From positions 1-64,000 of the forward strand of contig NZ_CZJT01000082.1 in assembly GCF_900010755.1 (NCBI RefSeq): a DNA stretch of 64,000 bases, in the 5' to 3' direction. This document shows, piece after piece, positions 43,208-52,279 of this stretch (its first letter is position 1; the number at the start of each line of letters is the position of its first letter). This stretch comes from Paeniglutamicibacter antarcticus (GTDB lineage: Bacteria; Actinomycetota; Actinomycetes; Actinomycetales; Micrococcaceae). The notes beneath the pieces are model-generated. The model was not told where the DNA came from. It did no database searches and saw nothing but the letters and a program-made list of their open reading frames with translations. The translations under genes were made by a program, and so were the position numbers.

Positions 43208-43482
43208 GCAGCGCCAAGAACCCCACACCGCAGCGGATCACCGTGAAACTGAACGGCCGGGAGGTGTCCGCAGCCGCCGGCCAAAGCGTCGGTGCGGTGC
43301 TGATGGGCGAGGGCATCAAGGCCTGGCGCACCACCCGAAACGACGGCAAACCACGCGGCCTGTTCTGCGGCATCGGCGCCTGCTATGACTGCCTGATCAC
43401 CGTCGATCATCAAGCCAACCAGCGTGCCTGCATGGTTGAAGCCTGCGACACCATGAACATTGAAGGGGACTTTGACGCATGA
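43204..43482 (+). CDS. D-hydroxyproline dehydrogenase, [2Fe-2S] subunit
   Basis: A 92-residue ferredoxin-like subunit. Cys55, Cys60, Cys63 and Cys76 (GLFCGIGACYDC and RACMVE) make a plant-type [2Fe-2S] motif, as in HcnA and the gamma subunit of D-hydroxyproline dehydrogenases. It overlaps both neighbours by four bases, showing that the three subunits are made together. It carries electrons between the two flavin subunits. Confidence 0.9.
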   Translation: MSSAKNPTPQRITVKLNGREVSAAAGQSVGAVLMGEGIKAWRTTRNDGKPRGLFCGIGACYDCLITVDHQANQRACMVEACDTMNIEGDFDA

Positions 43483-44942
43483 GCGCCCAGCAGAATATTT
43501 CCTTTGACGTTGCTGTCATCGGGGCCGGGCCCGCGGGCCTGGCGGCTGCCGTGGCCGCAGCCGAACGTGGTGCACGCGTTGCGGTGCTCGACGCCGGCGC
43601 CCAGCCCGGCGGCCAGTTCTGGCGCCACCGCCCCGAAACCGTCTTCCCCGAGCCCGACGGGCACGGACACCATGGGTGGAAAACCTACCTGGATTTGCGT
43701 GCTCGCTTTGAGGCTGCACGCACCCGCGGCACCCTGCACTACCTGCCAAACACCCAGGTGTGGATGGTCGAACGTGAGGATGCAGGACGCTTTGTCCTGC
43801 GGTTGACCCCGGCCACCGGCACCCAGCTGGTGCAGGCAACGGTCCGCGCGGACAAGCTTGTCTCCTGCACCGGTGGTTATGACCGCCAGTTGCCGTTGCC
43901 GGGGTGGGATTTGCCCGGGGTGATGGCCGCCGGCGGCATCCAGGCGTTCATCAAGGCCAACGGCGCCCTGCCCGGCAAGCGTTTTGTTGTCGCGGGCACC
44001 GGACCCTTCCTGCTTCCGGTGGCGGCCAACATTGCCGAAGCCGGCGGAAAGGTAGTGGCCGTGTGCGAAGCGGCATCGCTTGCCAATTGGCTCCCGCACC
44101 TGGGAGCCGCCAGCGGCGTCCCGGGCAAGGCACTTGAAGGCGCCGAATATGCAGGGATCTTCGCCAAGCACCAGATCCGTTACCGCACGCGCACCGTTGT
44201 CACCCAGGTGTTGGGCGAGACCGGCGCTTCCTCGGTGCGCATCGCCAAGGTCGACGCCGACGGCGCCGTCATCGCGGGCACCGAACAGCTGCTTGAGGAC
44301 GTGGACGTCGTCGGCTTCGGCTGGGGCTTCACCCCGCAGGTCGAGCTTGCCGTTGCCTTGGGCGCCGAGACGCGCATCGACGCCGACGGATCGCTGGTCT
44401 GCGTCGTCGACGGGCAGCAAGCCACCAACATTGCAGGTCTCTACCTTGCCGGTGAGGCCACCGGAGTCGGGGGAGCGGTGCTGGCCGTGGCCGAGGGACT
44501 GGTCGCCGGTGCCGCGGCTGCCACCGGCGAAACGCCCTCCGCGGGCGCCAACCGGCAGATCAAGCGCCACCGCCGGTTCGCCGGGGCCATGCATGCGGCG
44601 CACCCGGTGCCCGAAAAATGGGACGAGCTGCTCACCGATGAGACCATCGTCTGCCGCTGCGAAGAGGTCAACCACGGGAGCATCGTCGCGGCACGCGAAG
44701 ACCTGGGCGCCACCGATGCGCGCACCATGAAGTCCTTCACCCGCACCGGCATGGGCTGGTGCCAGGGCAAGGTCTGCGGCTTTGCCGTCTCTTGCCTTTC
44801 CTCCGGGGATTCCGCGGGCAAGCAATCCAATGGCACCCAGGCAAGCCATGCCTCGCTCTCTGCAGTCGCCAAGCGCCCGGTCGTTGCACCACTGACCCTG
44901 GGGGAGATCAGCACGCTCGATTCCCGCCCACCCTCCGCCTGA
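43479..44942 (+). CDS. D-hydroxyproline dehydrogenase, FAD/NAD-type subunit with BFD-like cluster
   Basis: A 487-residue HcnB/OoxA-type flavoprotein. VAVIGAGPAGLAAAVAAAERGARVAVLDAG is the FAD motif; GTGPFLLPVAANIAEAGGKVVAVCEA is the second Rossmann fold. The C-terminal VCRCEEVNHG with CQGKVCG is a BFD-like [2Fe-2S] domain. Its place after the other two subunits identifies it as the electron-out part of the heterotrimeric dehydrogenase. It is followed by the dehydrogenase gene in the same direction. Confidence 0.88.
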   Translation: MSAQQNISFDVAVIGAGPAGLAAAVAAAERGARVAVLDAGAQPGGQFWRHRPETVFPEPDGHGHHGWKTYLDLRARFEAARTRGTLHYLPNTQVWMVEREDAGRFVLRLTPATGTQLVQATVRADKLVSCTGGYDRQLPLPGWDLPGVMAAGGIQAFIKANGALPGKRFVVAGTGPFLLPVAANIAEAGGKVVAVCEAASLANWLPHLGAASGVPGKALEGAEYAGIFAKHQIRYRTRTVVTQVLGETGASSVRIAKVDADGAVIAGTEQLLEDVDVVGFGWGFTPQVELAVALGAETRIDADGSLVCVVDGQQATNIAGLYLAGEATGVGGAVLAVAEGLVAGAAAATGETPSAGANRQIKRHRRFAGAMHAAHPVPEKWDELLTDETIVCRCEEVNHGSIVAAREDLGATDARTMKSFTRTGMGWCQGKVCGFAVSCLSSGDSAGKQSNGTQASHASLSAVAKRPVVAPLTLGEISTLDSRPPSA

Positions 44943-45009
44943 CACCCCCCCACGATTCCGGACCTGTTCATTGGGCCACCGAAAATTCAGTCTGAAAGGA
45001 CCCAGCACC

Positions 45010-46473
45010 ATGACAAGCACAGCAACCATCACCCCGACGAGCACCACGCAGCTTGAAGAAATCCTGGCCGCCGCCCAAGACGCCGCAGCCGCCTGGGCGG
45101 CACTGCGCCCGGCCGAGCGCGCCTCCGTGCTGGAGACAGTGGCCGACGCCCTGGACGCCGCCGGTGAAACCCTCATCCCGATCGCCATGCGCGAATCCAA
45201 CCTGGCCCAGGGCCGGCTGACCGGTGAGCTCAAGCGCACCACCTTCCAGCTGCGCCTCTTCGGCGAGGTGTTGCGCGACGGCGCCTACCTTGACGCCCGC
45301 ATTGACCATGCAGACGCCCAATGGCCGATGGGCGCCCCACGCCCGGACCTGCGTCGCGTGCTTGAGCCGATGGGCCCGGTAGTGGTCTTCGCGGCCAGCA
45401 ACTTCCCGTTCGCGTTCTCGGTTGCCGGCGGCGATACGGCCTCCGCCTGGGCAGCGGGCAACCCGGTGATCCTCAAGGCACACTCGGGCCACCCCGAACT
45501 CTCGATCGCCACCGCCGCAGTCATCACCCAGGCGTTGGCCACCGCCGGTGTCCCGGCGGGGGTCTTCGCCCTGGTCCTGGGCACCGAGGCCGGTGCCGGC
45601 GCGCTGAAGGACCCCCGCGTCAAGGCCGGCGGCTTCACCGGCTCGATCCCCGGTGGCCGCGCGCTCTTCGACATGGCCAACGCCCGCCCGGAGCCGATCC
45701 CGTTCTACGGTGAGCTGGGTTCGAACAACCCGGTCTTCGTCACCGCCGCCGCGGCTGCCGAACGCGGTGTGCAGATTGCCGCCGAGTTCGTCGCCTCCTT
45801 CACCATGGGCGCCGGCCAGTTCTGCACCAAGCCGGGCACCATCTTCGTGCCACGTGGCTCGGAAATCACCGAAACCCTGCGCGGCACCGAGCTTCCGGCT
45901 GCGGCGCCGTTGCTCAACGGCCGGATTCAAGCCGGTTATGTAGAAGTCCTTGAGGCTTTGCAGGGCCACGAGAAGGTCCAGGTGCTGGCGCAGGGTTCGG
46001 ACCCGCTGGCCGACCCGCCAAGCCCCACCCTGCTGCTCACCAGCGCCGAGGACCTGCTGGCGCATCCCGAATCGCTGCAGGCCGAATGCTTTGGTCCCAC
46101 CGCACTGGTGGTCGAGTACGCCGACGAGTCGGAGCTCGTCGCCTTGGCCGAAAGCTTCGAGGGCCAGCTGACCGCCACCCTGATCGGCACCGAGGCCTGC
46201 GAGGTTGCCCCGCTGATTGAGGTCCTTTCCCGCAAGGCCGGCCGCGTGTTGTGGAACCAGTGGCCAACCGGGGTTTCGGTGACCTACGCGCAGCAGCACG
46301 GCGGCCCGTACCCGGCAACCACCTCCGTGGGCAGCACCTCCGTGGGCACCGCGGCGATCTCCCGCTTCCTGCGCCCGGTCGCCTACCAGGGCTTCCCGCA
46401 GGGCCTGCTTCCCGAATCACTGCAGGATGCCAACCCGCTGAACGTCCCGCAGATGATCAACGGCAAGCGCTAG
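45010..46473 (+). CDS. 2-oxoglutarate semialdehyde (2,5-dioxovalerate) dehydrogenase
   Basis: A 487-residue aldehyde dehydrogenase of the AraE/KgsADH-III branch. Cofactor region FAASNFPFAFSVAGGDTASAWAAG, Glu region YGELGSNNPVFV and the catalytic Cys in MGAGQFCTKPG are present. It oxidises 2,5-dioxopentanoate, the deaminase product, to 2-oxoglutarate, the end of the hydroxyproline pathway. The ATG at 45010 follows GAAAGGACC. A strong terminator ends the operon. Confidence 0.9.
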   Translation: MTSTATITPTSTTQLEEILAAAQDAAAAWAALRPAERASVLETVADALDAAGETLIPIAMRESNLAQGRLTGELKRTTFQLRLFGEVLRDGAYLDARIDHADAQWPMGAPRPDLRRVLEPMGPVVVFAASNFPFAFSVAGGDTASAWAAGNPVILKAHSGHPELSIATAAVITQALATAGVPAGVFALVLGTEAGAGALKDPRVKAGGFTGSIPGGRALFDMANARPEPIPFYGELGSNNPVFVTAAAAAERGVQIAAEFVASFTMGAGQFCTKPGTIFVPRGSEITETLRGTELPAAAPLLNGRIQAGYVEVLEALQGHEKVQVLAQGSDPLADPPSPTLLLTSAEDLLAHPESLQAECFGPTALVVEYADESELVALAESFEGQLTATLIGTEACEVAPLIEVLSRKAGRVLWNQWPTGVSVTYAQQHGGPYPATTSVGSTSVGTAAISRFLRPVAYQGFPQGLLPESLQDANPLNVPQMINGKR

Positions 46474-46487
46474 CACCGGTCCCCTCC

Positions 46488-46535
46488 AACCCCGGCGGTG
46501 CCACCCCACAGCGGGTGGCACCGCCGGGGTTTTGC
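46488..46535 (+). terminator. Terminator of the hydroxyproline operon
   Basis: A perfect 19-bp stem (46488-46506 with 46513-46531) with a six-base loop and TTTTGCG after it. It lies 14 bases past the dehydrogenase stop. Confidence 0.85.
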
Positions 46536-46609
46536 GCTTGACCGCCAGATGGCCACGGTGAAGACTCAAGGCGTTAGCGAAGGCAACATGCATCAAGAGT
46601 CAGGACATT

Positions 46610-48007
46610 GTGGTGGGATTTGAACCGGAGCACGTACAAGCACAAGAACTCGATCTGATAGTCATCGGGTGGGGCAAAGGCGGCAAGACCTTGGCCGGGA
46701 CAATGGCTCGAAGCGGGCAGCGCGTGGCAATGATCGAGGCCTCGTCGTCCATGTACGGCGGCACCTGCATCAACATCGGCTGCGTGCCCACCAAGACGCT
46801 GATCCACGATGCTGAGGTGCGCCCGGGCAGCGGATTCGACCCCGCCTACTTCGAAACCGCAGTGCAGCGCCGAGACAAGCTCACCTCCATGATGCGCGCC
46901 AAGAACTTCTCAATGCCCGATGACCTCGAATCGGTGCTGGTGATCACCGGGAAGGCACACTTCACCGGGCCGCGCACTGTCAGGGTCACCGAGGGGGAGC
47001 AAAGCCTTGACCTGCACGCCAAGCACGTGGTGATCAACACCGGTGCTGTTCCCTCGGTGCCCAGGATTCCCGGTGCACAGGTTGGCGGCCGGGTGCACGA
47101 CTCGACCTCCCTGCAGCACGCCGAGCTGCCCGAGCGGCTCATCGTGGTCGGCGGCGGATACGTGGGCATCGAATTCGCATCGATGTTTGCGCAATTCGGT
47201 GCGCGGGTCACGGTGCTTGACCGCGGGGCGCGGGCGCTGAAAAAGGAGGACCCGGAGGTCGCCGCCGAGGTGCTCGGAGCGTTACAGGATGCCGGCGTTC
47301 AGGTGCTGGATTCGGCAAGCGTGACAGGGATCAGCCAGGAGGCGGACATCGCCCGGGTGCACTACCTGCGCGACGGTGTCGAATCCACGCTCGAGGCCGA
47401 AGCCGTCCTGATCGCCCTGGGACGCACGGCCGCCACGGCGGAGCTGAACCTGGAGGCCGCAGGGGTCCGGACCGCCGGCTCCGGGGCCATTGAGGTCGAT
47501 GAATACCTGGCCACGAGCGCCGAGGGCGTTTACGCGGTGGGGGACGTGAACGGCGGCCCGCAATTCACCTATGTTTCCCTTGATGACAACCGCATCGTGG
47601 CAGATCAACTACTGGGCTCCGGTACCCGCAGCACCGCGGACAGGGTGGCCGTCCCCTACACCGTGTTCACCACTCCGCCCTTGTCCAGGGTGGGACTGAG
47701 TGAGGACCAAGCCCGGATCGCCGGCCGGCGGATCAAGGTGGCCTGCAAAAAAGTCGTGGACATAGCGGCCATGCCGCGGCCCAAGATCGTGGGGGATGCC
47801 CGCGGAATCATCAAGTTTGTTGTTGATGCCGACAGCGATGAAATCCTGGGCGCGGCGCTGATGCACGTGGATTCGCAGGAAGTCATCAACCTGGTGACGC
47901 TGGCCATGCGCCAGGGGGTCACCTCCGGCACGCTGCGTGATTCGATTTTCACGCATCCTTCCTCCACAGAGGCTCTTAATGAGGTGTTGGGTGCTTTCCG
48001 CGGGTAG
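46610..48007 (+). CDS. rclA: RclA-like pyridine nucleotide-disulfide oxidoreductase
   Basis: A 465-residue flavoprotein. The redox pair Cys53/Cys58 in GGTCINIGCVPTKTLIHDA, the FAD motif DLIVIGWGKGGKTLAGTMARSG (Trp in place of Gly after IG) and the C-terminal FTHPSSTEALNEVL make it an RclA-type member rather than lipoamide dehydrogenase. RclA of E. coli reduces copper(II) and defends against hypochlorous acid. GTG at 46610 or 46613 start the frame; AGG stands about six bases before. It is not next to a known reactive-chlorine regulator. Confidence 0.83.
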   Translation: MVGFEPEHVQAQELDLIVIGWGKGGKTLAGTMARSGQRVAMIEASSSMYGGTCINIGCVPTKTLIHDAEVRPGSGFDPAYFETAVQRRDKLTSMMRAKNFSMPDDLESVLVITGKAHFTGPRTVRVTEGEQSLDLHAKHVVINTGAVPSVPRIPGAQVGGRVHDSTSLQHAELPERLIVVGGGYVGIEFASMFAQFGARVTVLDRGARALKKEDPEVAAEVLGALQDAGVQVLDSASVTGISQEADIARVHYLRDGVESTLEAEAVLIALGRTAATAELNLEAAGVRTAGSGAIEVDEYLATSAEGVYAVGDVNGGPQFTYVSLDDNRIVADQLLGSGTRSTADRVAVPYTVFTTPPLSRVGLSEDQARIAGRRIKVACKKVVDIAAMPRPKIVGDARGIIKFVVDADSDEILGAALMHVDSQEVINLVTLAMRQGVTSGTLRDSIFTHPSSTEALNEVLGAFRG

Positions 48008-48058
48008 CGGGAACCGCGTGAGGACCGTTGACGAAGCATCAGGCCATATTATGTAGCT

Positions 48059-48469
48059 GTGCGAGAAATCCTTGAGGCCGTTGGGCCGGCGCTTGAACTT
48101 TTCGGTTGGATCGCGCTGGTTGGTGCGTTGGGATTCTTTGTGGTTGCCCGGGTTTCGCGCAACGGCCATTCCCGTTGGCGCGAAGCCGCCTGCGAGGTGA
48201 CCGAGCTGGAAGGCCAGGCTTGCCTGGTGTGGGCCAGCGCGGACGGTACCGCCCATAGTCGTGCTCTGGAAGACCTCGAGCCGGAACCCGGGGAGAATCC
48301 CGAACGCGTCTATTACAAGGAAGCGGCGCCACAACGGATCCAGCTAGACCCGCCGCGATCTCATGCACGGTTCATGCTGGCGCTGGCCTGGACCATGCTG
48401 GGCCTGTGGGCACTGAGCAACATCGTCCCGATGGTCATGCAGCAGATGCTGATTTCCTCGCGCGCCTGA
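48059..48469 (+). CDS. Small membrane protein of unknown function
   Basis: A 136-residue protein with one N-terminal helix (FGWIALVGALGFFVVARVS), a hydrophilic middle domain of about 65 residues and a C-terminal helix (MLALAWTMLGLWALSNIVP). No family recognised. The GTG start has no ribosome site; TTGACG at 48028 and TATGTA at 48050 could be a promoter that yields a leaderless message. It lies 51 bases after the RclA gene and is convergent with the sugar dehydrogenase gene. Confidence 0.6.
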   Translation: MREILEAVGPALELFGWIALVGALGFFVVARVSRNGHSRWREAACEVTELEGQACLVWASADGTAHSRALEDLEPEPGENPERVYYKEAAPQRIQLDPPRSHARFMLALAWTMLGLWALSNIVPMVMQQMLISSRA

Positions 48470-48483
48470 GCCTCGGCCCGAAC

Positions 48484-49569
48484 CTACACCGACAGTGAAA
48501 TGATCCGCGAGTTTACGTCCTCATTGGTGGCGATCCACAACTCGGATTCGGACACAGCGATCACATCGCGCAGGCGGCCCTGCCCGGCCAGTGCCACTTC
48601 GGCATCCGGCAGCGTTCCACGCGTTGCAGGTTCCCCGGGAGGAAGTCCCAGCTGCCACAGGCGTTCACCGCGCAGGCAGGCAACGTACGCGGTGCCGCGG
48701 AGAATCGCCAGGGCGCTCGGGGACGCCTCGGCCGTGGATATCCATACATGCACGGCATCCAGGAAGCCCTCCTGGTGCGGTGCCCCGGTGACCTCCGGCC
48801 AGCCGTAATTCCCGCCCGGAACCACCAGGTTCAATTCATCGTCCCGGTCCGGGCCCAGCTCGCTGGCCCACAGCCTCAGCGCCGAATCCCAGGCCAGGCC
48901 CTGGATATTTCGGTGGCCCAGCGAATAAACGGGTGAGCCGGTGAAGGGGTTTGCTGCCGGGACGGTCCCGTCGGGGTTCAACCGCAGGATCTTCCCGTTC
49001 AGCCGTGCCGGATCCTGGGCGGCGTCCTTGTCCGTTGCGTCTCCGGTGCCGATGTACAGCATGCCGTCGGGGCCCGCCTTGAGGCGCCCGCCATTGTGGA
49101 TGGCGGCCTTGGGAATGCCGTCGATGATTGTTTTTGCCGGTCCCAGGGATGATTCCAGTAGCTCGAAGCGTTGCACCCGGTTGTCGGTTTCGGTGGTGGT
49201 GTAGGCGTATAACCATTCGGATCCTGCCCGCTCAATGATCTCCAATCCCAGCTGCCCGCCTTCACCGCCGCGGACAACTCCCGGCACCTGGGCAAAGGTT
49301 TCGAGTGTTCCGGAAGGGGAAAGGGTTTTGATCAGTGCGGTGTCCCGTTCCGAGATCAGGGTGCTGCCGTTGGCGCGGGTGGCCATTGACCATGGGGTGG
49401 CGAGGCCAGTCGCTATGGTTCTTGTGCCTGGCACCGACAGGCTGGGGCTCGGTATTGGTTGGCGCTGGTTCCCACACGCGGTCAAGACACCGAGTGCACC
49501 GGCCGCAGCAAGGGCCAGGAAGGATCTCCTGCCGATCAGATACCGCGGTCCCGGCCGTTGTGCCATCAT
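48484..49569 (-). CDS. PQQ-dependent sugar dehydrogenase-type lipoprotein
   Basis: A 361-residue exported protein of the glucose/sorbosone dehydrogenase (GSDH) family. The N-terminus combines a twin-arginine motif (GRRSFLAL) with a lipobox (LTAC), so it should be Tat-exported and lipid-anchored. The beta-propeller pattern is visible: NGGRLKAGPDGMLYIGTGDA, LNGKILRLNPDGTVPAANPF, SLGHRNIQGLAWD and ELGPDRDDELNLVVPGGNYGWP, which line the PQQ/Ca site in relatives. Physiological substrate unknown; PQQ synthesis genes are not in the window. Confidence 0.88.
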   Translation of the reverse strand: MMAQRPGPRYLIGRRSFLALAAAGALGVLTACGNQRQPIPSPSLSVPGTRTIATGLATPWSMATRANGSTLISERDTALIKTLSPSGTLETFAQVPGVVRGGEGGQLGLEIIERAGSEWLYAYTTTETDNRVQRFELLESSLGPAKTIIDGIPKAAIHNGGRLKAGPDGMLYIGTGDATDKDAAQDPARLNGKILRLNPDGTVPAANPFTGSPVYSLGHRNIQGLAWDSALRLWASELGPDRDDELNLVVPGGNYGWPEVTGAPHQEGFLDAVHVWISTAEASPSALAILRGTAYVACLRGERLWQLGLPPGEPATRGTLPDAEVALAGQGRLRDVIAVSESELWIATNEDVNSRIISLSV

Positions 49570-49745
49570 GAACCGAGTTTAGGCTTCGTGACGGCCCGCA
49601 ACCAGAGAAAACGCAGCATCCCTGTGTGTCGGTGGGCCCGTGTTGGGTCTGGCGGTGTTTGCGCGGGATGATGGAGTGACACTTTGTAATTTCTTATCTC
49701 CCCGCGCTGGCTGCGGCGGCGATGACACCAGCAGGAGGCCCCCTC

Positions 49746-50084
49746 ATGAGCGAAGCAATCAACATTGGTTCCGTCGACAGCATCGACGAAGGCGAAGCCA
49801 TCGTCATTCCCGCCGAAGAAAACGGCACCAAGGATGACATTGCCGTGTTCCACGCCGAGGACGGCAATTTCTATGCCATCAACGACGAGTGCACACACGA
49901 GACTGCCTCGCTGGCCGATGGCTGGATCGAAGGCACAGAGGTTGAATGCCCGGTGCACGCGGCGAAGTTCTGCCTGAAGTCCGGCGAAGCCCTCTGCCTG
50001 CCGGCAACGCTGGCCGCTCGCACCCACAAGGTCGAGGTCCAGGACGGCGACCTGATGCTGTACCCGGACACCCCGGTCGCCTAG
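49746..50084 (+). CDS. Rieske-type ferredoxin
   Basis: A 112-residue soluble [2Fe-2S] protein. The Rieske ligands are Cys49-x-His51 (DECTHE) and Cys68-x2-His71 (ECPVHAAKF). Such proteins are ferredoxin components of aromatic or terpene oxygenases, or of nitrite-reductase-like enzymes. The ATG at 49746 is chosen because CAGGAGG lies directly upstream; the longer open frame begins at 49722. It is followed 59 bases later by a ferredoxin reductase, but no oxygenase or P450 gene is nearby. Confidence 0.9.
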   Translation: MSEAINIGSVDSIDEGEAIVIPAEENGTKDDIAVFHAEDGNFYAINDECTHETASLADGWIEGTEVECPVHAAKFCLKSGEALCLPATLAARTHKVEVQDGDLMLYPDTPVA

Positions 50085-50143
50085 TCACCAACCGCAACAC
50101 AGCCACAGAGCCCAGACACCAAAGGACAAGTGCCCCCATCCCC

Positions 50144-51355
50144 ATGGAAATTGCATCAATTCTCATCGTTGGCGGGGGACTGTCGGGGTTTACCGTGGCG
50201 CAAAACCTGCGTTCTCGCGGATTTACCGGAACGCTCGGCATCATCGACCCGGCAGGGATTCCCTACGACCGGCCGCCCCTGAGCAAGGCCTACCTCTTGG
50301 GAACCAAGGACGCGGCCGGGATTCAGTTGGCTCCAGACGCCTGGTTCGCAGAGCACCGGGTCGATGTCATGGTTGGAAGCGTCGCCAAACTGCTGCTTGA
50401 ACCTCTCGGGGTCCGGTTGGACGATGGCCGGGAGCTGCTTGCCGACCGGCTGGTTCTGGCAACCGGCGGCGCGGCGCGGCCGTTGCCCATCGAAGGCGGG
50501 GATTTGGATTCGGTGCTGGTCCTGCGGGACCGCAACGACGCAGATCGGCTCCGGAGCAAACTCAGCGAGGGCACCGAACTGACAATCATCGGCGCCGGGC
50601 TGATCGGTGCCGAAGTTGCCTCTGCGGCAGTTGAACTTGGCGCCAAGGTGACCTTGGTGGACCCGATTGATCCACCGCTGGTTCCGGCAGTGGGACCCGA
50701 GCTGGCCCGTCGCCTCCACGACATGCATGGCACCGCCGGGATCACCACAATCCAGGGTGCGCCTGCACGTATTGTCCGCGAGAACGGCAAGCACCTCATT
50801 GAAATGGCTGACGGATCGGTTATCACCGGTGATGAGGTGTTGGTTGGCATCGGGATCGTGCCGAACACCGTGCTTGCCAGTGACGCTGGACTTCAGACCG
50901 ATAACGGCGTGGTTGTCGATGAACACCAGCGCACCAGCCACCCACTGATTTATGCCGTGGGGGATGCGGCGCGGACCCGGACCGGTTCCGGTGAGCTGTT
51001 GCGCCGGGCCGAACATTGGGAACATGCCATGAATACCGGGGCCACCGCCGCTGCCTCATTGCTGGGACAGGGCCTGCCGCAACACGGTGCGTCCTGGTTC
51101 TGGTCGGACCGGCATGGTGTCCACGTTGAAGGTGTGGGAGACATGAACGCCGAAGGCCGCACGGTGCTGCGCCTGGTTGACGGCGCGCCAGCAGCAGCAT
51201 TCCGGCTGGGTGCCGGCGGGAACATGCTGGGTGCAGCTGCCATTGACGGCGGACTCACGGTCAAGGCGGCCCGGCGCATCATTGACAGGGGCATCATCGT
51301 AGATCAGGAAGCGCTTGCGGATCCGAATATGCCATTGAAGAAACTCGCCCGCTGA
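50144..51355 (+). CDS. FAD-dependent ferredoxin reductase
   Basis: A 403-residue reductase of the rhodocoxin/putidaredoxin reductase type. FAD motif ILIVGGGLSGFTVAQNLRSRGF, NAD motif TIIGAGLIGAEVASAAVELGAKVTLVD, and IYAVGDAARTRTG for the FAD-contacting region. It should pass electrons from NADH to the Rieske ferredoxin encoded just before. The ATG at 50144 has AAAGGAC 16 bases upstream; an open frame from 49946 overlaps the ferredoxin gene in another register and is not credible. Confidence 0.9.
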   Translation: MEIASILIVGGGLSGFTVAQNLRSRGFTGTLGIIDPAGIPYDRPPLSKAYLLGTKDAAGIQLAPDAWFAEHRVDVMVGSVAKLLLEPLGVRLDDGRELLADRLVLATGGAARPLPIEGGDLDSVLVLRDRNDADRLRSKLSEGTELTIIGAGLIGAEVASAAVELGAKVTLVDPIDPPLVPAVGPELARRLHDMHGTAGITTIQGAPARIVRENGKHLIEMADGSVITGDEVLVGIGIVPNTVLASDAGLQTDNGVVVDEHQRTSHPLIYAVGDAARTRTGSGELLRRAEHWEHAMNTGATAAASLLGQGLPQHGASWFWSDRHGVHVEGVGDMNAEGRTVLRLVDGAPAAAFRLGAGGNMLGAAAIDGGLTVKAARRIIDRGIIVDQEALADPNMPLKKLAR

Positions 51356-51388
51356 AACGGCCGCGGGGTAGCAATCAAGCCAGAACGG

Positions 51389-52204
51389 CTAAGTGGTGCC
51401 CAAGCGCGTCACGGATTCCAGTGCTGCATTGGTTCCCAGCTCGGCCCGGAGCTGAGGGTTCTGCACGTAGTGGTTTAGCGTCAGCAGCAAGAGGTCAGGG
51501 TCGGCGGCCAGCTCGTGGACCAGCACCCGCATGTTGGTGCCGTCGACACATCCAACGACAATCCATGCGGGCCCGCGTTTGCCCAGGGGCTGTCTCCGCG
51601 GGGGATCTGCTGCCTCGACGCCTGAGACATCATTCCAGTAAATTTCCTGCATGCCACGTGAACCATATTGCACGATCCTGCTTCGGGTCAGGTAGATTCC
51701 CGGATTTTGGGATGCCGCTGCAATGCGAGCCATCCGCAATCCGCGTGAGAGAACATAAACCCCGAACCCGATCAGCACCACGCCCAGCGCCGCAGCCAGG
51801 ACCACCGGAGCTGTTTCGTGGAGGAACAAGAACCTGGCGCTGAGGGCAATGCTCGCGACCAACACCACCACGGCAAGTCCAACCATCAAAGCAGCGAGCA
51901 TCGCCGGTGTCCTGAAGGCCGGAAACCATGTTGAGGCCCGCTGGCCGGTACTTGTTTCAACCGCGGAATTTTCAACGGGACTGTAGGCCTTCGGGCGCCG
52001 GAACGCGGACACCACCACCAAGAGCAGCGCGGTGGCGCTAGCCAGTAATGCTGCAGCAAGCACCGGCCTGCCAGAGAGCAATGCATAGGAGCCGGACGCT
52101 CCCAGGAACGCAATAAGCAAAAAGGTGGGCAACAAGTGGTGGGCAAGGTTCCAGCCCCGGTGACGAGGTCGCCAGACCAACGACCCGTTTCCCGATTCGC
52201 TCAT
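51389..52204 (-). CDS. Membrane protein of unknown function
   Basis: A 271-residue protein with two N-terminal helices, a linker, two more helices (ALMVGLAVVVLVASIALSARF and VVLAAALGVVLIGFGVYVLS) and a soluble C-terminal domain of about 100 residues containing YLTRSRIVQYGSRGMQEIYWNDV and HELAADPDLLLLTL, which looks like a PH-like domain of the kind found in DUF3093/PH_6-type actinobacterial proteins. No enzyme motif. Single gene, convergent with the reductase. Confidence 0.65.
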   Translation of the reverse strand: MSESGNGSLVWRPRHRGWNLAHHLLPTFLLIAFLGASGSYALLSGRPVLAAALLASATALLLVVVSAFRRPKAYSPVENSAVETSTGQRASTWFPAFRTPAMLAALMVGLAVVVLVASIALSARFLFLHETAPVVLAAALGVVLIGFGVYVLSRGLRMARIAAASQNPGIYLTRSRIVQYGSRGMQEIYWNDVSGVEAADPPRRQPLGKRGPAWIVVGCVDGTNMRVLVHELAADPDLLLLTLNHYVQNPQLRAELGTNAALESVTRLGTT

Positions 52205-52279
52205 ATCAATAGCCTAATCCGGAGATCGCTGGAAAGGAGAATTCCTCATCACTTTTCGCCCGGCAAGTCGGCATTGAGG

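Noticed and set aside
41161..45242. Antisense frames of about 600 residues opposite the regulator and dehydrogenase genes
   Set aside because: They overlap genes with clear motifs and show Ser/Arg/Gly-rich low-complexity translations typical of high-GC shadows.
49946..50143. 66-residue N-terminal extension of the ferredoxin reductase
   Set aside because: It overlaps the Rieske gene in another frame and the FAD motif starts at the ATG of 50144.
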